Assembly (NCBI GenBank): GCA_900312665.1
Contig: ONZQ02000019.1
Coordinates: 372,001 to 436,000 of the forward strand
From: Cephalotrichum gorgonifer
Lineage: Eukaryota > Ascomycota > Sordariomycetes > Microascales > Microascaceae
Direction: 5' to 3'
DNA length: 64,000 bases
Shown here: positions 57,501 through 64,000 of the stretch, in pieces
How positions within the stretch are numbered: the stretch's first letter is position 1
How the letters are laid out: each line of letters starts with the position of its first letter
The notes under the pieces: generated by a model
What the model saw: only the letters and a program-made list of their open reading frames with translations
Databases searched by the model: none
What the model was told of the DNA's origin: nothing
Position numbers and translations under genes: made by a program

Positions 57501-58476
57501 AAGAAAAGGATCGGCCAGGGGTGGTCGAGGTTTTGCCAGGACTGCGGAGCTGAGGACCCTTACCCGAGGCGCTAGCCCGAAGAGCCGAGCAGCACCGCGG
57601 CCCTCGACCAGTGTGAATGTGAATATGAGCGGGTGGTAGAGGAGAATCGATAAAACGGCTACAGGAATAAGGTGGTACTGTACTCCGTGCTCGTTGTGTA
57701 TATGTACTCGTAGCGTAAAGGGGCAACGATCCAGGGATAGTTATAAAGTATTTGCAGCAAAGGGCGGCCTGGAGCGTCTCGTATTGGCCAGCTAGCTGCC
57801 TGCAGGATCTTGTACTACAACGACGGGCGAACAGTTGGAAGGGCTCGGTTCACTGAGGAGAGAGAGAGGGGGTCCTCCCGTCGGGCGTCGTTTCCACCCA
57901 CTTGGGGGCCAGGGAAGGGGGGCGTGCACCCATTAACTACGAGTACAGAGGGAGATGATGGACCGTCGGGGGGGTGGTCGACAAGGTGTGAAGACTGCTC
58001 CCGGTGTTTACTCGTAGAATCTATCTTACCTGTCTGTGGCTGCGCATCTACACGGAAAGTGGAGAGTTGAAAAGCAGCCGCCAAAGTCAATTTTCAGGCA
58101 CGGGACGAGAACAATTAGTCAGGTAGGAGAAGCCGCAATCGGAAAGCGACTGAACTCTGTACGGAAAGCGGCCAGTCCGTCATTACTATTAAGACTCGAT
58201 ACAAGCCAAGAGAAGGCATACAAGTAAGTAAATGTGAACATGACTACAAGTACAGGTATTAAACTCTTGGCGGGTGTTTTTTACGTCACTAGTCTCGCCG
58301 TTGGTAATCGCCGTCCTACCCAAGTGAGAGAGTTATATGAGTAATACCGGTTGGGGGCTGCCCCAGAAGAAAATTTATGCTTGTCACAAGATGGTCGCCA
58401 CTTGGATTCCGAGGTCCCTATTATTACCATTATCCGACCAACTCGTTAAACCGTCCATCCCCACGGTCCCCACGCA

Positions 58477-58519
58477 CCAGCCCAGCCCAGCCCAGCCCAA
58501 GCCAGCCAAGCCAAGCCCA
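58477..58519. repeat. (CAGCC)n pentamer repeat
   Basis: Four CAGCC copies followed by degenerate CAAGC/CAGCC units. Confidence 0.85.
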
Positions 58520-61499
58520 ATTATCAATCAGATGTCAGATATGACGGACTTCAAAACGCGGGAGGGGATACTTGCCGTCAATCATTCCCGACTCTCAAGT
58601 TGTAACATATCAAAAAAGAGAAATACCTTACATGTAGGGTAAGAGAGGTTCCGCAGCCCAGTAATACTGCCATGTAAGACGCTCCCAAAAAATAAATTTC
58701 CCATCTGCCGTTACATTTGAGAATACCGGCAAAAAACAGCCCACAACGGTCACCCCCGGCCGCAAGAAACGCGCCATGCGAGATTTCTTGGTCCCGGAGG
58801 CGGCCGGGGCACGGCGGACCCACAGTAGCTCCGAGGAGCCGTGTCCCCCGCTCGCACCTGCGTTTCGGATGCAGGAAACGGTAATGACGAGAACGGCTTG
58901 TTTCTTTCCTTAGTTACCTTTTTCTGGAGAATGAGATCATTCCTGCGGTGGAAGCTTCCCGATGACGACACCACCGTTCTCACCCCTTATTTTTTCTTAT
59001 CTGTATCTGTATCTGTATCTTTTATTGTTCTTATCCGTTCTATATGATAGGATGGGCATGATGGGACGATGGAGCGGAGGAAGCCGGGATACGGGGGAAC
59101 ACCAACACCAGCGCGGGCTGGAATCGCATCCTTCATGCATGCGCGCGCGTCTGAGTGCGATTTTGGAAACCCGTGACGAGAGTGTAGCCCCATGATACCC
59201 AAATTGATCGCACGATCGTTTTCTTCTTGGGACCCGACTTCGCTTTCTCTGCTTCTCGGGTCTCCCCGTTCAACACTCAGGGTGTGCACAGTATCGAAGG
59301 AGGCAAGAGCGATACATGCAGATTCTAGAGTCTGGACTCACCTCTCTTTTGTTTCCCATTGAACAGGGTGATGATGACTTGTTACTCCCCGCCAGACTCC
59401 CGGGCCGTTCGCCCGGCTGCTACCCCGTCTCCGGGACCTTGCCCCGCACCCCGGGGACGATGTCTTTGACCCGCCGTCGACGAACAACACTGGTAGACGG
59501 CCCACACGGGCGGGTGGAACTTACACGAGGATAATTTCTTATATGCAGACGTACCGGTAAGGCCAGGCTAGGGTCACGGAGATAGCGGGGAGGAAACGGA
59601 TATCTGATCTCTCCCGAGACGCCGATGCCCCGGGCTTACCTCTCTCCCCCCAACCCGAAGACGGCCACCAAACAGAAACAGAAACCAACAGCAGTAGCTG
59701 TAAGAATTCTCAGGTTATTGTGTAGGACCCCCCTTGGTATCCCAAGACCCGAGGAAAGTACCTGCAGCCTTATTAGTTTTCGAGTGTTTCCACAGCGCTT
59801 CTCTAGCGAACGACGGGTTTGGGCCGATCCATCCTACACCCAACAAGCTATATAGCCCTTTAAAGGAAAAAAGTCTTCAGCATGGTTACCCTGCCTCGTA
59901 CCCAATCGCAAAGAAACTACGGGTGGTGCCTGCGGATAAGCGTGGTTTAGAGGCGGCAGCTCAGATACTTGCTACCACGGATACAAACTACCCACCTCCT
60001 TGTTCACAAAAAAAAGCGGGAAAAGTAGAAACACTTCCACGAAGTTTAATCATCGGACTCCTATGCCCTCGGAACCAACATGGCAAACGCAGACTCGCCA
60101 TACTCTTCTGCGCGGTGATGAAATTTCTAGCTATAAGACGCACACCTGACTCGTGGTACAAGAAGTGTAGACGCCAGTCCCAATCGACAGACAACCGTAA
60201 ACAAGCTGCAAGGTCTTCGGACTATTTGCCCAGACCTCCCTAACGCTGGGTGATTGCTCCTCTGTCAGGCTTATCACATCGTCAACGGATCCCTCCCTGT
60301 GCCTCAGCCCGAGATCCTCTCCTCCACCCCGTTCGAACAGCGTAGCAAGTTCCTCCCTTCCAATGTTGGCCCTTGGGTTCAGGAGAAGCAGAAATCCACA
60401 ATAAGAAGGTCGAAGTCGTCCGACTCGCCCTGGAAATGCGAGCTCAGCCCGATTAAGCAATAGGAGAATCGATCTCCCCATCTGAGACCAGATCAGCGAG
60501 ACGAGGAGATCTGGACCGGCCGCTTGCGCATCTAGGCCAGAAGGGGGGCACACATCTACAAGAACGACGGGAGACGGGTACCCCCTGCTCATGGCGGAGA
60601 GGGGCTTGACCGTTGCTGTCGGGACCATGCCCTCCATCCGGAAGAAGCAACGGATGCTTGGAGGGCTCCGTGGCCGAGACAACCTCGTCGATGGCAAAGT
60701 TGGACTTTCTCCAGGGCATGTCCGGGCCGCGGCTCGCCTACAACTAAAGTTTCCGGCATGCAGCTTTTCAGCCTCGATGCGGCTTCGTCCGCGGTTCTGA
60801 GCCTGCACCTCCCCCCCCCCAAAAAAAAATCGATTCCAGGGTGTCTTCAGGGGCAGTTGGCCCCGATACAGAGGCCGTGACGTTCCAACTCGAGGCTGGA
60901 ATGCTCTCGTACCTGTTCGTATCCTGCAACGTGGCTGCTGGTGGCAAGGAGGGTGAAACGAGCTGGGGGCGAAGGTGAGTACGCCTGAGATGACGGGGAG
61001 AGACTTTTCACGGGGGCGATATTCTGAATATGCGATCACTGGGGTGGGAGGTCACAGCTAGAAATTCCCAAAAGGTTATGTCCAGTGAGCACGAGATAAA
61101 TCCGTGAGGGAAGTGGAAGGGAAAGGAGAAGGTCCGCGGGGATGAAGGAGCTCAACCTGGACCATTCCGTACTGAAACCTTGATCCCCCGAAGAGACGGT
61201 GGGTAAAAGAACTGTACCTGCACAGACTAGAAGGAAACCCGCCCAGCACAGCGGGCCGGCCTTGTCCAAAGCTAAGCTTATCTCGGATGCCCGGTGTGCT
61301 ACGGGTGTGTGTCCTCACTTACACGGCGAGGGTGAGGTGCCCCTGCAAGCCAGATACCCTTCAGACACATCCCGACGACTCGGCTCGGTTTGAGGGCCGG
61401 AGCTTCCTGGCCAGACATTCGGGGACACGGGGCACCGTGAATCACATATAAGCCAGGTATATACACACACACGAAGACCACCTCGACTCGGAGAGCCCA

Positions 61500-61526
61500 C
61501 CTCACATCCTCAATCCTCAATCCTCA
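61500..61526. repeat. (CCTCAAT)n heptamer repeat
   Basis: Three adjacent copies of the CCTCAAT/CCTCAAG unit, preceded by one CCTCACAT variant, in the 3' flank of the GH17 gene. Confidence 0.8.
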
Positions 61527-62025
61527 AGGCCCAATCCTCATTCAAAGACAAACACCCATAATCTACACAAAGATCCCAGTAACATTGAAACAAGCCATGC
61601 GCTATCACCAACACCACCCACCTCCTCTCCTCCTCCTCCCCCGCATATATGCCCTTCTCCATCTGGCTCTACCAGATGGATAGCTATATAGATATCCAAA
61701 CCAAACCCTCCGCCCACCACTCCTCCCCTCTCCTCCCCTGTTCTCCCCTGTTCTCCCGCACTGATCGATCCCTTACTAGGAGCTAAGACAAGAACGCAAA
61801 CACACTAGGCAGGCCCGAGGAGAAAATAAAAGAATGTACGAAGAAGAAACCCGTTGTCATGCAGTGGAAACTATACAATATAACACCCCGAACAGAGACA
61901 CGAAAGAAATTATGACTGCGCAAACATCGAACAAGCACAAGACAGAGACGCCCCCATCCCCCCTTTTCTCCTTCCTCCCCCCAAAACAATAATACCTCCC
62001 TCTCTCACACACACACTCTCTCTCA

Positions 62026-64000
62026 TCATATCGTCTTCCCCCCACAATCCGGTATCGTGATCCCCTTCTTCAGGTTCCTATTCACGTCGAACAAGCCCCA
62101 CTGGTCCTCCCACTCCTTCCCTGGCTCGTTGAACCTCGCCTTCCACGGCTCGTCGAACGCCGAGAACCAGAAGTAGTTGGTCCCGTTCGTCAGCGCGTCG
62201 CACACCCAGTCCTCGAGCAGCTGGTTCGCCCCCTCCACGCTCGCCACCGACCCCGTGTTGGTCCCTCCGGACGTCGGCCACCCGATCTCGGCGATGATGT
62301 TCTTGGACGTGTCCGTCTTCCACAGCGGGCCGTTGGTGCCCTTCCAGAAGCTGTACGTCCACGACGCCGCCGTCTTGGCCGTCACGCCCGCGAAGAACGG
62401 GTGGATGTTGGCCATGACGTAGTCGCTCTCGTCCACGAGCGCCTGCGTCAGGTCGTCGCCCAGGTCCGACGTCGCCACGGGCAGGTTCAGGCCCTTGTCG
62501 GCGAGCTGCTTCCTCGTCTTGCTGAGGAGCGAGCCGAGCTCGGTTATCGTCATCTCCTCGCGGAACAGGATCTCGTTGGCGATGATGAGGCCGGCGAACG
62601 GCTCGTCACCGTACTCGTCCAGGATGTCCCACATCTGCTTGAGCTGGCGGGCGTTGGTCGTCGTGTTCTTGTCCTGCCACACGCCCAGCCATATCTTCAT
62701 CGTGTCCTTGAGCTCCAGCCTCTCGATGGCGTGCACGACCATCTGGGTCTGGTTGCAGTCGGTACCGTAGAGGCGGACCGTGTCGGTGAGCTGGCTGAGG
62801 ACGGCCATGTCCCGCGTGATGTTGTTCTGCGAGGGGGGGAACTTCAAGCAGTCGGGGTACTGCGCGTTGTTGGGCGTGTAGTCCATGCCGGGGAACACCT
62901 TGTGGAGAGCGCTGTTGCTCATCAGCTTCTTGATCTCCGCGCTGTTGATGCCCAGGTCGCCGTTCTCCGCCGTGTCTTCGTCCGCCGATTGGCCCTTGTT
63001 CGCGCTTGAGCCGCCGTCCTTGTTCTTGAGCACGCTCCCGAGTACTCCTCCAATTACGGCCGCGAGGATGACGGTAACGACACCGATGATAATGGCCCAC
63101 CTCCACTTCTTCTTGCCGGAGCTATGCTTCTTCATCCACTGCGACTCCTTCTCCTCCAGGATGGCTGCCGCCCTTCCGCCGCCGCCGCCGCCTGCTGCTG
63201 CACCGGACCCGTCGTAGAAGACGCCGGCAGCGGAGTTCCGATTCGAGCCCCTTTCTGAAGATAGTCCGACGGCGCCCGCCCCGACGGCGGCCGCCGCACC
63301 GGCTCCGGCGCCAACACCGAGGCCGTTCCTCCCTTGTGCGCTTGCGTTGCTATGCAGGCTGAGCGCCGGTGGTGCCGGCCTTCCGTAGTCTATGCCGTCG
63401 TCTCCGTCATCGGCAATGGCGGCGGGGTCGACCACGCCTAGCTGAGGATTAACCGCCCGCGGGTGCGTCTGGTATGGGTCGTTCGGATATGAGCTGGCAG
63501 CTCCCGCCGCATGCCCGGGGCCGTAGCCCGTCACGCTAGAGCGAGAGGAGCCGTCACTTCCGCCGCTGAAGGGGTTCTGGTGGGCACTGCTATTTGACGG
63601 CCTCACCGTCTCGTACGGCCCTGGCCCTGCTTGCGCGTAGGCTTGACCATTGTTTCCGTAGGCCCCCGGGGCGGGGTAGGCTGCGTGCCTCATAGCGCCG
63701 GGGTCGCTCTCTCTCGCGTGGCCGTCGGCGACTGAGTAGGCAATGCCCGCTACACCTCCCGCCGCGGCGTTGCTGAAGTTATCCGCTCCGGGCGTTATGT
63801 TGCTGTGGGCTTGCGAGGGTTGACCGTGAGAGTAGTCGTCGCGGTGATACTGCTGCTGGTCCGGGTAGTGGGGTGAGGACAATTCAGGATTGTAGTTGCT
63901 GTTGGAGAAGGGGTTTGCGGGCCCTTCTCTCCCGTAGTGGTTAGGGTCTTGGTAGTTGTCCGAATAGGCGTGTGAATTTTGCTGATCGGGGTATCGGGAG
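62026..64000 (-). CDS. GH17 glucan endo-1,3-beta-glucosidase with N-terminal membrane anchor (BtgC-type), 5' part outside window
   Basis: 657 residues are visible; the frame is open to the window edge, so the N-terminus is missing. The first 290 or so visible residues are a Gly/Ala/Ser/Pro/Tyr-rich cytoplasmic tail. A basic patch (KKHSSGKKKWR) precedes a single membrane helix (AIIIGVVTVILAAVIGGVLG). The GH17 domain follows from FPGMDYTPNNAQYPDC, with RLYGTDCNQ, the proton-donor motif ANEILFRE and the nucleophile motif AEIGWPTSG; N-glycosylation sequons are on the outer side. This type II membrane architecture matches Aspergillus BtgC and related enzymes that act on cell-wall beta-1,3-glucan. 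The end (GITIPDCGGKTI) is typical. No intron is seen in the visible part. Confidence 0.93.
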   Translation of the reverse strand, partial: SRYPDQQNSHAYSDNYQDPNHYGREGPANPFSNSNYNPELSSPHYPDQQQYHRDDYSHGQPSQAHSNITPGADNFSNAAAGGVAGIAYSVADGHARESDPGAMRHAAYPAPGAYGNNGQAYAQAGPGPYETVRPSNSSAHQNPFSGGSDGSSRSSVTGYGPGHAAGAASSYPNDPYQTHPRAVNPQLGVVDPAAIADDGDDGIDYGRPAPPALSLHSNASAQGRNGLGVGAGAGAAAAVGAGAVGLSSERGSNRNSAAGVFYDGSGAAAGGGGGGRAAAILEEKESQWMKKHSSGKKKWRWAIIIGVVTVILAAVIGGVLGSVLKNKDGGSSANKGQSADEDTAENGDLGINSAEIKKLMSNSALHKVFPGMDYTPNNAQYPDCLKFPPSQNNITRDMAVLSQLTDTVRLYGTDCNQTQMVVHAIERLELKDTMKIWLGVWQDKNTTTNARQLKQMWDILDEYGDEPFAGLIIANEILFREEMTITELGSLLSKTRKQLADKGLNLPVATSDLGDDLTQALVDESDYVMANIHPFFAGVTAKTAASWTYSFWKGTNGPLWKTDTSKNIIAEIGWPTSGGTNTGSVASVEGANQLLEDWVCDALTNGTNYFWFSAFDEPWKARFNEPGKEWEDQWGLFDVNRNLKKGITIPDCGGKTI

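Larger units (their letters stand above)
54554..62025. other. 7.5 kb gene-poor stretch upstream of the bHLH gene
   Basis: No protein-coding gene I can support. The longest frame (minus strand, 60131-61039, 302 codons) has no recognisable domain and competes with other open frames, though 60.1-61.4 kb may hide a decayed or multi-exon minus-strand gene with a hydrophobic segment near 61230. GTACTCGTA and TACGAGTA motifs recur (for example at 57116 and 57672-57714). The last 500 bases are probably the 3' untranslated region of the GH17 gene. Confidence 0.45.

Noticed and set aside
60131..61039. Calling the 302-codon minus-strand frame as a gene
   Set aside because: No recognisable family, several frames open at the same place, and no splice model supports it.

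Overview
The window is nuclear DNA of a filamentous ascomycete (Pezizomycotina, probably a Sordariomycete; the class is inferred). The evidence is short spliceosomal introns with GTAAGT/GTATGT-type donors and CTAAC branch points 10-30 nt before the acceptor, strongly GC-ending codons in conserved genes, and fungus-specific families: a Zn2Cys6 regulator, an X325/Bim1-like copper protein, a GH17 glucanase with a long cytoplasmic tail, and a peroxin. No rRNA, tRNA, CRISPR array or intact transposon was recognised.

Layout. 1.1-5.1 kb (+): UPF1-like SF1 helicase with an NF-X1 zinc finger. 8.1-9.2 kb (+): secreted, probably GPI-anchored, Bim1-like copper protein. 10.2-12.6 kb (+): Doa1/Ufd3/Lub1, the WD40-PFU-PUL cofactor of Cdc48. 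13.2-14.8 kb (+): SRR1-domain protein. 15.0-16.3 kb (-): peroxin Pex16. 17.2-20.5 kb (-): Zn2Cys6 transcription factor in five exons. 23.2-24.6 kb (-): STRAP/unrip WD40 protein. 25.9-28.4 kb (+): SAGA subunit Spt8, divergent from STRAP. 29.9-31.8 kb (-): C2H2 zinc-finger protein. 53.5-54.6 kb (-): SREBP-type bHLH factor. 62.0 kb to the window end (-): GH17 cell-wall beta-1,3-glucanase, cut off at its 5' end.

Between the conserved genes lie two long stretches without convincing genes: 12.8 kb upstream of the C2H2 gene and 7.5 kb upstream of the bHLH gene. Both are rich in short palindromic motifs such as GTACGGAGTA/TACTCCGTAC and TACTCGTACGAGTA, and in homopolymer and microsatellite tracts. 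From 44.4 to 52.8 kb there is an accessory island of unrecognised, mostly intronless, low-complexity genes. It appears to contain a diverged tandem duplication of a unit of about 2.4 kb: minus-strand gene, divergent promoter, plus-strand gene. The second minus-strand copy is broken by two in-frame stops. The island ends with a His/Ser/Arg-rich protein that carries a possible N-myristoylation signal.

The strongest points for follow-up are the duplicated divergent-promoter units with one decayed partner; 146 open in-frame codons after the STRAP stop codon; a GC-AG first intron giving a three-codon first exon in the helicase; and the motif-dense long upstream regions of the two transcription-factor genes. 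The conserved genes are separate housekeeping or regulatory loci, and nothing suggests that they form one pathway. Gene boundaries come from reading splice signals by eye. All family assignments come from recognised motifs, without a database search.
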